Assembly: GCF_019443445.1 (NCBI RefSeq)
Contig: NZ_CP080378.1
Location: 2,232,001 to 2,296,000 of the forward strand
Source: Massilia sp. PAMC28688
GTDB taxonomy: Bacteria > Pseudomonadota > Gammaproteobacteria > Burkholderiales > Burkholderiaceae_D
Direction: 5' to 3'
Length of the DNA: 64,000 nt
Shown here: in pieces, positions 33,299-41,467 of the stretch
Position numbering within the stretch: the stretch's first letter is position 1
Layout of the letters: each line of letters opens with the position of its first letter
Position numbers and translations under genes: made by a program
The notes under the pieces: model-generated
Database searches by the model: none
Seen by the model: the letters and a program-made list of their open reading frames with translations, nothing else
Told to the model about the DNA's origin: nothing

Positions 33299-34384
33299 AT
33301 GACACCCAGCCGCATAGCCAACCACATTGCCCTGGCGGCGGCTGCAGCGCTGATGCTGGCCAGTTGTTCCAGCCTCAATTACTACAAGCAGGCCGCGCAA
33401 GGGCAGCTGACCCTCCTGGCCGACGCACGCCCCATTGAAACCTGGCTGGCCGACCAGAATACCGACGCCAAGCTGCGCCTGCGCCTGGCCACGGCCCGCC
33501 AGATCCGCACCTTCGCGGTGCAGGAACTGGGACTGCCCGACAACAGCAGCTACAAGAATTACGCGGCGCTGGCCCGCCCATACATCCTGTGGAATGTGGT
33601 GGCCACGCCGGAACTGTCGCTGCGCCCCCTCCAGTGGTGTTTTCCGGTGGCCGGGTGTGTGAGCTACCGTGGCTACTACAGCCGCGAAGATGCCCAGGAG
33701 TACGCCGCCACCCTGCGCGCCGAAGGCAACGACGTGCAGGTGGGCGGGGTGCCGGCCTATTCCACCCTGGGCTGGTTCAGCGACCCGCTGGTATCGACCT
33801 TCATCCATTATCCCGATGCCGAACTGGCGCGCCTGCTGTTCCATGAACTGTCGCATCAGGTTCTGTACGTGCAGGATGACTCGCAATTTAACGAATCGTT
33901 TGCCAGCACGGTGGAAGAAGCGGGGGTGGAGCGCTGGCTCAAGGGCTTTGGCAATGAAGCCATGCGCGAGAACTACCTGAAGTTTTCTGAGCGCAAAAAG
34001 CAGTTCGTGGCCCTGCTGCTGGAGTGCCGCAAGGCCCTGGACAAAGTCTACAAGTCCGGCCTGAGCCAGGCCGACAAGCGCGCCGAAAAGGCACGCCTGT
34101 TCCAGAAGCTCAAGGATGACTATCAGCTGCTTAAGGCGAGCTGGGGCGGCTTTGCCGGCTATGACCGCTTTTTTGCCGAACCCCTGTCCAACGCCCACCT
34201 GGCCTCGATTGCCACCTATAACGACTTCGTTCCCGCCTTCCGCGCCTTGCTGGCCCGCGAAAAGACCTTGCCCCGCTTTTACGACGCGGCCCGCAAGCTG
34301 GGCAAGCTCGACAAGAAGGAGCGGCATAAGCGCCTGAAACAGCTGGCCGAGTCCTCAGCTGTTGTTGCCGTGTCGCACCAATGA
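33299..34384 (+). CDS. Lipoprotein aminopeptidase (PF10023-type)
   Basis: The 361-residue protein has a lipoprotein signal with lipobox LASC (Cys23), then SLNYYKQAAQGQ, the conserved opening of this family. The zinc motif is HELSHQ (His182, Glu183, His186), with a downstream ESFASTVEEAGVERW that probably provides the third ligand. It is predicted to be a membrane-anchored aminopeptidase in the periplasm. The start lies 12 bp after the molybdopterin gene, with AAAGGACGCAGC before the ATG, so the two are likely co-transcribed though no functional link is evident. Confidence 0.88.
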   Translation: MTPSRIANHIALAAAAALMLASCSSLNYYKQAAQGQLTLLADARPIETWLADQNTDAKLRLRLATARQIRTFAVQELGLPDNSSYKNYAALARPYILWNVVATPELSLRPLQWCFPVAGCVSYRGYYSREDAQEYAATLRAEGNDVQVGGVPAYSTLGWFSDPLVSTFIHYPDAELARLLFHELSHQVLYVQDDSQFNESFASTVEEAGVERWLKGFGNEAMRENYLKFSERKKQFVALLLECRKALDKVYKSGLSQADKRAEKARLFQKLKDDYQLLKASWGGFAGYDRFFAEPLSNAHLASIATYNDFVPAFRALLAREKTLPRFYDAARKLGKLDKKERHKRLKQLAESSAVVAVSHQ

Positions 34385-34424
34385 CGCTCTCATAGAGCAG
34401 TTGCTCGATATCCAGCAAAAGCAC

Positions 34425-34453
34425 TTGCATATGCGGCTCCTGCCCGATACGAT
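34425..34453 (+). promoter_or_regulatory. Putative promoter of first acyl-CoA ligase gene
   Basis: TTGCAT and TACGAT with exactly 17 bp between them, 111 bp before the ATG at 34564. The stretch up to the start is AT-rich for this genome. Confidence 0.45.
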
Positions 34454-34563
34454 CTGTAAGAGGTGTGTATAAAACGCATGCTCGTTCTTTTTACGGCAAA
34501 GAGAACGTAACTGGCAAAAATGCCAGATTCAATAACCATAAATTTTTGAGACAGAGGCAAACG

Positions 34564-36246
34564 ATGGACAAAATTTGGCTGAAATCGTATCCACCCAACA
34601 TGCCGACAGAGATCAATCCCGATCAGTACGGTTCCCTCGTGCAGTTGCTGGAAGAATCCTTCACCAAATTTGCCAGCCGTAATGCCTATGTCTGTATGGA
34701 CAAGTACCTCACTTACGGCGAACTCGACACCTATTCCAAGCAGATGGCTGCCTGGCTGCAAAGCCGCGGCCTCAAGAAAGGTGCCCGCGTTGCCGTGATG
34801 ATGCCCAACGTGCTGCAGTATCCGATCGCCATTGCCGCCATCCTGCGCGCCGGCTACACGGTGGTCAACGTCAATCCCCTGTACACCCCGCGCGAACTGG
34901 AACACCAGCTCAACGATTCGGGCAGCGAAGCGATCATCGTGCTGGAAAATTTCGCCACCACGCTCGAGCAGGTACTGACCAAGACCCCGGTCAAGCACAT
35001 TGTGGTGGCCAGCATGGGCGAAATGCTCGGCGGCCTGAAGGGCATGATCGTCAATTTCGTGGTCCGCAACGTCAAGAAAATGGTGCCGGCCTTTGCCCTG
35101 CCCAATGCGGTGCGCTTCAAGGATGTGCTGTCGATGGGCACCAAGATGAAGTTCGCCCCGGTGCAGGCTGCCTCGACCGACGTCGCCTTCCTCCAGTACA
35201 CGGGCGGCACCACCGGCGTGTCCAAGGGCGCCACGCTCACCCACCGCAACATCATTGCCAACGTGCTGCAAAGCGAAGCGTGGTCGCAGCCGGCGCTGCA
35301 GCGCGCGCCCGTGGTGGACCAGATCACGATCGTGTGCGCGCTGCCCCTGTACCATATCTTTGCGCTGACGGCCTGCGCCATGTGGGGCACCCGCGTGGGC
35401 GCCCTCAACATCCTGATCCCCAACCCGCGTGACATTCCCGGCTTTATCAAGGAGCTGTCGAAGTACAAGATCAACATGCTGCCGGCCGTGAATACGCTCT
35501 ACAACGCGCTGCTGAACCATCCCGATATCGACAAGGTCGATTTCTCCGCCCTCAAGATTTCCAATGGCGGCGGCATGGCCGTGCAGCAGGCAGTCAACGA
35601 CAAGTGGAAAAAGCGCACCGGCACCTGCATCATCGAAGGCTACGGCCTGTCGGAAACGTCGCCCGTGGCCACCTGCAACCGCGCCGACCTGACCGATTTC
35701 TCGGGCACCATCGGCCTGCCGGTGCCATCGACCGACATCGCCATCCTCGACGATGACGGCAAGCCGGTGGCGCTGGGACAGGAAGGCGAAATCGCCATTC
35801 GCGGCCCGCAAGTGATGTCCGGCTACTGGAATCGTCCGGACGAAACGGCCAAGGTCATGACGGCCGACGGCTTCTTCAAGTCGGGCGACGTGGGCGTGAT
35901 GGATGCCAACGGCTACGTCAAGATCGTCGACCGCAAGAAAAACATGATCCTCGTGTCCGGCTTTAACGTCTATCCGACGGAACTGGAAAACGTGATTGCC
36001 ATGCACCCTGGCGTGCTGGAGTGCGCGGTGATCGGCGTGCCGGACGAACATTCCGGCGAAGCCGTCAAAGTGTTCGTGGTGCGCAAGGACCCGAATCTGA
36101 CCAGCGAGCAAGTGATGGATTACTGCAAAGAGCAGTTCACCGGCTACAAGAAACCGAAGTACATCGAATTCCGCGACGAGCTGCCGAAGACCAACGTGGG
36201 CAAGATCCTGCACCGCGTCCTTCGCGATGAGAAAAAAGCAGCGTAA
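34564..36246 (+). CDS. fadD: Long-chain fatty-acid CoA ligase, paralogue 1
   Basis: The 560-residue AMP-forming ligase has the P-loop motif YTGGTTGVSKGA, EGYGLSETSP, a DDGKPVALGQEGEIAIRGP segment, the GDVGVMD hinge region and the C-terminal lysine in PKTNVGKILHR. Length and motifs match E. coli FadD (561 residues), which activates long-chain fatty acids to acyl-CoA at the inner membrane. The start (MDKIWLKSY) matches the FadD opening and has AGAGG 5 nt upstream. A close paralogue follows after a terminator-like hairpin. Confidence 0.93.
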   Translation: MDKIWLKSYPPNMPTEINPDQYGSLVQLLEESFTKFASRNAYVCMDKYLTYGELDTYSKQMAAWLQSRGLKKGARVAVMMPNVLQYPIAIAAILRAGYTVVNVNPLYTPRELEHQLNDSGSEAIIVLENFATTLEQVLTKTPVKHIVVASMGEMLGGLKGMIVNFVVRNVKKMVPAFALPNAVRFKDVLSMGTKMKFAPVQAASTDVAFLQYTGGTTGVSKGATLTHRNIIANVLQSEAWSQPALQRAPVVDQITIVCALPLYHIFALTACAMWGTRVGALNILIPNPRDIPGFIKELSKYKINMLPAVNTLYNALLNHPDIDKVDFSALKISNGGGMAVQQAVNDKWKKRTGTCIIEGYGLSETSPVATCNRADLTDFSGTIGLPVPSTDIAILDDDGKPVALGQEGEIAIRGPQVMSGYWNRPDETAKVMTADGFFKSGDVGVMDANGYVKIVDRKKNMILVSGFNVYPTELENVIAMHPGVLECAVIGVPDEHSGEAVKVFVVRKDPNLTSEQVMDYCKEQFTGYKKPKYIEFRDELPKTNVGKILHRVLRDEKKAA

Positions 36247-36259
36247 GTAGCGGCAAGCG

Positions 36260-36288
36260 AAAAGCCGCCCGTGCGCCGGGCGGCTTTT
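36260..36288 (+). terminator. Hairpin between the two acyl-CoA ligase genes
   Basis: An 11-bp stem AAAAGCCGCCC / GGGCGGCTTTT with a 7-nt loop, 14 bp after the first stop codon. The T run is only 4 nt, so it may attenuate instead of stopping transcription. Confidence 0.65.
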
Positions 36289-36344
36289 GCATTTCCACCT
36301 GCAACCACCAGCAACCACAGCAACAGCAATCACCAGCGAGGCAC

Positions 36345-38030
36345 ATGATGGACAAGTTTTGGCTCAAGTCTTACCAACCGGGCGTTCCTGCCGAGATCGA
36401 TTACACGCAATACCGGTCGCTCAACCAGCTGCTGGAAGAATCGTTCAAGAAGTACGCCGACCGTAAGGCATTTGCCTGCATGGACAAGTCCATCACTTTC
36501 CGCGAGCTCGACCAGATGTCGCAGCAAATGGGGGCATGGCTGCAGTCGCGCGGCATGAAGCAGGGCGCGCGCGTGGCCATCATGATGCCGAACGTGATGC
36601 AGTATCCGGTGGCCCTGGCCGCCGTGCTGCGCGCCGGCTTCGTGGTTGTCAACGTCAATCCGCTGTACACCCCGCGCGAACTGCAGCACCAGCTCACCGA
36701 TTCGGGCGCCGAAGCAATCATCGTGCTGGAAAACTTTGCCACCACGGTGGAGCAGGTGCTGCCGAAAACCCGGGTCAAGCATGTGGTGGTGGCCAATATG
36801 GGCGACTTGCTGGGCTTTGTGAAAGGCACCATCGTCAACCTCGTGGTACGCAAGGTCAAGAAGATGGTGCCGGCGTTCTCGCTGCCCAATGCGATCCCGT
36901 TCAACAAGGTGCTGGCCGAAGGCACGCGCCTGACGCTCAAGCCGGTGCAGGTGGGGCCGGAGGATATCGCCTTTCTGCAGTACACCGGCGGCACCACCGG
37001 CGTCTCCAAGGGCGCGGTGCTGCTGCACCGCAACGTGATTGCCAACGTGCTGCAGAACGAAGCCTGGCTCCAGCCCACGCTCAACACCCTGCCCAAGGGC
37101 GAGCAGCTGCAGTTCGTGTGCGCGCTGCCGCTGTACCACATCTACTCGCTGACCGTGTGCATGCTGATGGGCACGCGCCTGGGCGGCATGAACCTCCTGA
37201 TCCCGAACCCGCGCGATATTCCCGGTTTTGTGAAGGAACTGGCCAAGTACCGCATCAATATTTTCCCGGCCGTGAATACGCTGTATAACGGCCTGCTGAA
37301 CAATCCGGATTTCGCCAAGCTCGACTTCTCAAGCTACAAGGTATGCAACGGCGGCGGCATGTCGGTGCATCAGAGCGTGGCCGACAAGTGGCTCAAGCTG
37401 ACCGGCACGCCGATCATCGAAGGCTACGGCTTGTCGGAGACGTCGCCCGTGGCCACCGCCAACCGCTGCGACATCACCGAATTTACCGGCATGATCGGCC
37501 TGCCGTATCCATCGACCGACATCCAGATCCTCGACGACGACGGCCAGCCGGTGCCGCTGGGAACGGCCGGCGAGATCGCCATCCGCGGCCCGCAGGTCAT
37601 GGCCGGCTACTGGCAGCGCGACGATGAAACGGCCAAGGTCATGACGGCCGACGGCTTCTTCAAGTCGGGCGACGTCGGCATCATGGATGCGCGCGGCTAC
37701 ACCCGCATTGTAGACCGCAAGAAGGACATGATCCTGGTGTCGGGCTTTAACGTCTATCCGAGTGAAGTCGAGGAAGTGGTGGCCGCCCACCCTGGCGTGC
37801 TCGAATGCGCCTGCGTGGGCGTGCCGGACAAGAACGCTGGCGAAGCGGTGAAGCTGTTCGTGGTCAAGAAGGATCCTGGCCTCACCGAAGCGCAGCTGAT
37901 GGACTACTGCAAGGATCAGCTGACCGCGTACAAGAAGCCCAAGTACATCGAGTTCCGCACCGACCTGCCCAAGACCAATGTGGGCAAGATCCTGCGCCGT
38001 GAACTGCGCGACGAAAAGAAGGCATCCTGA
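36345..38030 (+). CDS. fadD: Long-chain fatty-acid CoA ligase, paralogue 2
   Basis: The 561-residue protein is clearly homologous over its full length to the preceding ligase (same opening MDKFWLKSYQPG, the same YTGGTTGVSKGA P-loop and EGYGLSETSPVAT). Substitutions are spread throughout, so the duplication is old. Differences near the acyl-binding region (for example MVPAFSLPNAIPF versus MVPAFALPNAVRF) are modest, so chain-length preference cannot be inferred. Two consecutive ATGs begin the gene, with GAGGCAC upstream. The stop overlaps the next gene by one base (TGATG), coupling it to the Sel1-like pair. Confidence 0.93.
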   Translation: MMDKFWLKSYQPGVPAEIDYTQYRSLNQLLEESFKKYADRKAFACMDKSITFRELDQMSQQMGAWLQSRGMKQGARVAIMMPNVMQYPVALAAVLRAGFVVVNVNPLYTPRELQHQLTDSGAEAIIVLENFATTVEQVLPKTRVKHVVVANMGDLLGFVKGTIVNLVVRKVKKMVPAFSLPNAIPFNKVLAEGTRLTLKPVQVGPEDIAFLQYTGGTTGVSKGAVLLHRNVIANVLQNEAWLQPTLNTLPKGEQLQFVCALPLYHIYSLTVCMLMGTRLGGMNLLIPNPRDIPGFVKELAKYRINIFPAVNTLYNGLLNNPDFAKLDFSSYKVCNGGGMSVHQSVADKWLKLTGTPIIEGYGLSETSPVATANRCDITEFTGMIGLPYPSTDIQILDDDGQPVPLGTAGEIAIRGPQVMAGYWQRDDETAKVMTADGFFKSGDVGIMDARGYTRIVDRKKDMILVSGFNVYPSEVEEVVAAHPGVLECACVGVPDKNAGEAVKLFVVKKDPGLTEAQLMDYCKDQLTAYKKPKYIEFRTDLPKTNVGKILRRELRDEKKAS

Positions 38031-38878
38031 TGAAGCTGGTCCGGACCGGAGCGGCAGCGGCACTGCTGTTATCGGCGCAGGGCGCGCTGGCAGCGCCGGC
38101 TTACTTCGACCAGCCCGACCGCTACGCCACCAAGCGGCTGGCGTCCTACCTGGCCAGCAAGGATTGCGCCGGCGCCGTGAACGCCCTCAATGAAGGTGTC
38201 AAGGCCAGGCAGCGCGACGTGCTGCTGGCGGCAGGCACCATGTACGAGACCGGGCTTTGTGTAAAGCAGAGCTGGGACCGTGCTGCGCATTTCTACCAGC
38301 TGGCCGATGCGGCAGGCAACCGTTCGGCCGTGCAGCGCCTGGCCGGCGGCTATGCGGTGGAAGGCAGGGATGGCGCGGTGGCGCTGTGGTGGGCGGCCCA
38401 TGAACCCGGCAACCTGCCGCGCGCCTGCGTGCCGCAGGCCGACCCCAGGACCGATGCCGAAGGATTTGAAAAGGCACTGGCTGCAATGCCCCCGGCCCTG
38501 TTCAAGGCATGCGTCTACATGGCAGGCGTGTACGCGTCCATTCGGGCCGAAACGGAGTTTCCGAGCGAAGCGCTGCTGCGCGACGTGTACGGCGACGTGG
38601 AGATGCAGTTCACGCCAGCCACCGGCACCATTGGCTGGCACCAGAAGATGCGTGAGCGCGCCACCGGTGTCGGTACGCGCGATGCTGCGCGGCTGAAGGA
38701 AGACGACCGCCCCGCGGTGGAGCACAGCCTGGTCAACTACATGCGCGCTACCGGCGAGCGCACGCTGGCGCGCTACAAGAAGCCGGACGGAATCGATCCT
38801 GCCATCACGATCGGGCACACCTTTTCGTTCTTCTACGAGCTCGATAGCAGGGTCGGGGCCGGCGGATCAGTGAAGTGA
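38030..38878 (+). CDS. Secreted Sel1-like protein, paralogue 1
   Basis: The 282-residue protein has a signal peptide (about 1-21, LAA-P) and then Sel1/TPR-like helices: DVLLAAGTMYETGLCV, WDRAAHFYQLADAAGN, AVQRLAGGYAVEGRD. Four cysteines in the helical part (about 46, 77, 123 and 163) recur at equivalent places in the next gene, suggesting disulphides. The last 110 residues are unlike Sel1 repeats and end in a conserved RTLARYKKPDGIDP segment. It starts inside the ligase stop codon, so it is co-translated. Function unknown. Confidence 0.7.
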   Translation: MKLVRTGAAAALLLSAQGALAAPAYFDQPDRYATKRLASYLASKDCAGAVNALNEGVKARQRDVLLAAGTMYETGLCVKQSWDRAAHFYQLADAAGNRSAVQRLAGGYAVEGRDGAVALWWAAHEPGNLPRACVPQADPRTDAEGFEKALAAMPPALFKACVYMAGVYASIRAETEFPSEALLRDVYGDVEMQFTPATGTIGWHQKMRERATGVGTRDAARLKEDDRPAVEHSLVNYMRATGERTLARYKKPDGIDPAITIGHTFSFFYELDSRVGAGGSVK

Positions 38879-39693
38879 TCAGGCCAGTCGTCCATTGCAT
38901 GCTGAGCGCGGGCCTGGTACTGGCCAGCCAGGCGGCATGGGCCGACCGCGACGAGCTTGAGCCACCCGACGCCGAGGCAACCCGGCGCATTGCTGCCTAT
39001 ATCAACAGCGGCGACTGCCCGGGCGCCGTCAGGCAGCTCAACGCAGAGATCAAGTCCAGGCAGCGCGATGTGCTGCTGCTGGCCGGGGCGATGTTTGAAA
39101 CGGGCTTGTGCGTCAAGCCCAACTGGGACCGCGGAATCCATTTCTATCAGCTTGCCGAGCGCGCCGGCCACCCTTCGGCGGTGCTGCGCCTGGCCAGTGG
39201 CTATGCCGTCGCCGGCCGGGACAATGCCATGGCGCTGTGGTGGATGGCGCAGCGCCCCGGTGGCATGCCACGCGCCTGCATCCCGGCCGCCGATCCTCTC
39301 GAGGATGCGGCCGGATTTGAAAGCGCGCTGGCCGCCATGCCGCAGTCGCAGCGCCAGTCCTGCATCTACATGACGGGTGTGTACGCGTCCATCCTGGCCG
39401 AAACGGAGTTTCCGGCACCGGCGTCAATCAATAACGTGTTCGGCGACCTGGACATGGTCTTCAATGCCGCTGACGGCACCGTCAGCTGGACTCAGGTAAC
39501 GCTGGAACAGGCCACCCAGCCAGGCGTGGCAGACGGACCGGCGGGTCTTGCTTTCAGCCGCGAGACGGTCGAGGACACCCTGCTCAGTTACATGCGCGGC
39601 ATCAGCGATCGTTCGCTGGCGCGCTATCAAAAACCCGAAAGCGTCGATCCCGGCATGCGGATCAAACAGCGCATTTCATTCTACTACCACTGA
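38875..39693 (+). CDS. Secreted Sel1-like protein, paralogue 2
   Basis: The 272-residue protein is a tandem paralogue of the preceding one (DVLLLAGAMFETGLCV, NWDRGIHFYQLAERAG, ALWWMAQRPGGMPRACIP, and RSLARYQKPESVDP). It begins at a GTG that overlaps the previous stop (GTGA), giving signal peptide residues about 1-22 (AWA-D). A four-gene coupled unit, ligase plus two paralogues at least, is implied by the overlaps. Its 3' end overlaps the convergent PfkB kinase gene by 18 bp. Function unknown. Confidence 0.7.
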   Translation: MIRPVVHCMLSAGLVLASQAAWADRDELEPPDAEATRRIAAYINSGDCPGAVRQLNAEIKSRQRDVLLLAGAMFETGLCVKPNWDRGIHFYQLAERAGHPSAVLRLASGYAVAGRDNAMALWWMAQRPGGMPRACIPAADPLEDAAGFESALAAMPQSQRQSCIYMTGVYASILAETEFPAPASINNVFGDLDMVFNAADGTVSWTQVTLEQATQPGVADGPAGLAFSRETVEDTLLSYMRGISDRSLARYQKPESVDPGMRIKQRISFYYH

Positions 39694-40641
39694 ACGCGCG
39701 GCCGGCGTGGCGGCCGCCAGCATCAGCTCTTCCATCGCGGCGCGGGTCAGGAAAGCTTCTGCCGTGCCCTCGAAGCCGCACGCATATTCGCCGGCGATCG
39801 CCCCCATGCGCATGCACTGGGCCACTGGCAGCTGGTCCGCGTACCCGGCCAGGAAGGCCGATGAGAATGCGTCGCCGGCGCCATTGCTGTCGATGATGTC
39901 GCGCCCCAGTCCTGCGCAGGGCTGGTACACCAGCATCTGCTGGGCGCGCGTCATGTAGCAGCTGCCTTCGCTGCCCATGGTGGCCACCACCACCTGCGCC
40001 CGGCCCTTGTCAAGGATGGCTCGCATGATGTCTTCGTAGCGGCTGCCCATTGCCGCCGTACTCATGAACACCACGTCCGAGCGCAGGGCGAAATCATCGT
40101 AGTACGGATTCCTGCCATCCCAGTCATGCAGGTCAGTCGATACCGTCACGCCCAGGGCCTGGGCATCGTCATACAATTCGCGCGCCCAGGGCATGATGGA
40201 AAAATGGGCGTGGCGGGTACGCTCGAGCAGCGGCAGGTACAGCGCGCGCTCCATGCGCAGCGTGTCCGGGTGGCGGCCGTCATACAGCGACAGGCGGCGG
40301 CCGGACGGATCCACCAGGTTGACACTGCGGCGCGTGCCGCTTGGGTGGATGACGTAGGTGAAGCCGAGGCCACGTTCGCGGTAGCGCGCGTGGATCAGCG
40401 CGGCCTGCGGATCATCGCCAACGAAGTCGACCAGATGCGTGGCCCGCCCCAGTGCATGCGAGCCAAGCGCCACGCCGTTGCCTGTGTGCGCCACAAAATC
40501 GCGCACTGCGGGCACGTGGATGGAGTCGGCCATCGGGAGCGGCAGCACCGGTACCCGCACAATGGTGTCGATGCCGACGCCGCCAAATACCACCAGATCA
40601 TAATCACGCATTGCAACATTCACCATCAACGAGGATGGCAT
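39676..40641 (-). CDS. PfkB-family sugar kinase
   Basis: The 321-residue protein has the N-terminal FGGVGIDTIVRVPVLP, a GNGVALGSHALG loop for substrate binding, and the C-terminal ATP/catalytic motif DSNGAGDAFSSAFLAG with the catalytic Asp257. The usual T of DTxGAGD is S here. Members phosphorylate sugars or nucleosides; the substrate is not clear. Three in-frame ATGs (40641, 40626, 40611) could start it; none has a strong ribosome-binding site, and 40611 would place the fold closest to the N-terminus. Confidence 0.8.
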   Translation of the reverse strand: MPSSLMVNVAMRDYDLVVFGGVGIDTIVRVPVLPLPMADSIHVPAVRDFVAHTGNGVALGSHALGRATHLVDFVGDDPQAALIHARYRERGLGFTYVIHPSGTRRSVNLVDPSGRRLSLYDGRHPDTLRMERALYLPLLERTRHAHFSIMPWARELYDDAQALGVTVSTDLHDWDGRNPYYDDFALRSDVVFMSTAAMGSRYEDIMRAILDKGRAQVVVATMGSEGSCYMTRAQQMLVYQPCAGLGRDIIDSNGAGDAFSSAFLAGYADQLPVAQCMRMGAIAGEYACGFEGTAEAFLTRAAMEELMLAAATPAARSVVVE

Positions 40642-40708
40642 AAATATAACTCGTATGTAACTTTATTACAATATGGTGGAAGATAAAACCCCGTTTGGCG
40701 TAATTTTC

Positions 40709-41461
40709 CTACGATGCCATGCTTGAGTGCAGCTGGCGCTGCTGTCTCCACAGGCGCCGCGCCCAGTTTGCCAGCAGCAGTCCGATCACCGGGAAGACCA
40801 GCAGCACGGGGATGAGGCCATACGCATGCTCGGTGAGGCTGTCGTACAGCTTGGCAAGGCAGAACGGCAGCGTGAGGGCATTCCACACCAGGGCAAAGAA
40901 GCAGACCAGCCGGACGGGTTTGATTTTCCTGGGCGCTGCCCCGGCCGGCGCGGGCCAGGACAGCCACACCAGCGCCGCGCTGGCGCCAAGGCCCACCAGG
41001 GGAAAGCCCAGCGCCAGCGGCAGGGACAGGAGCGCGACCAGCCAGCGAAAGCCGCGATCGAGCGTCACCTGTTCCGGGTTGTCCGGATTGATCCACAGCG
41101 GCACGCTGCTGGCCTGGCGGCGCGCCTGCTCAAGCTCGCTGTAGCGCTTCTCGTGATAGGCGCGAAACGTATCCCCGCGCTGCGATGTGGAACCGCGCAC
41201 CTGGAACGTGCGGCCCTGGTACTGGTAGCTGAGCGAGGCCATGACCTGGAAATGCTGGTCTGCCTTGGCGTGCGGCGTGACCATGAGACGCACGGCCTCC
41301 ACGCGCGCCGGCACCGGCACAAAGGCGCGCTGCGCATACCACTGTGCGGCCTGGTCATGGAGAGGCAGCATACCCACCAAAGCGCCAAGGAGCACGAAGC
41401 CACCGCTGAACAGGAGGACGAACAGCGCAACGGCCCAGCGCCGCGGGTGGGGACGCAACAT
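40709..41461 (-). CDS. DUF3592-type membrane protein
   Basis: The 250-residue protein has one N-terminal membrane segment (about 9-31), an extracytoplasmic beta domain at about 45-125 (SYQYQGRTFQVRGSTSQRGDTF and the PLWINPDNPEQVTLDRGF motif typical of DUF3592), and three further membrane segments near 127-155, 185-205 and 215-235. Function of the family is unknown. It lies 6 bp after the PhoD gene on the same strand, so the two are probably one operon. Confidence 0.75.
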   Translation of the reverse strand: MLRPHPRRWAVALFVLLFSGGFVLLGALVGMLPLHDQAAQWYAQRAFVPVPARVEAVRLMVTPHAKADQHFQVMASLSYQYQGRTFQVRGSTSQRGDTFRAYHEKRYSELEQARRQASSVPLWINPDNPEQVTLDRGFRWLVALLSLPLALGFPLVGLGASAALVWLSWPAPAGAAPRKIKPVRLVCFFALVWNALTLPFCLAKLYDSLTEHAYGLIPVLLVFPVIGLLLANWARRLWRQQRQLHSSMAS

Positions 41462-41467
41462 GCAGCG

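Noticed and set aside
31028..34327. A very long (1099-codon) open frame on the minus strand
   Set aside because: It lies antisense to the molybdopterin enzyme and the aminopeptidase. Open antisense frames are expected in GC-rich DNA, and its product has no recognisable domains.
34390..36333. Long antisense open frame over the first acyl-CoA ligase
   Set aside because: A shadow of the strongly supported FadD frame, with histidine/alanine-rich low-information composition. A similar shadow covers the second ligase.
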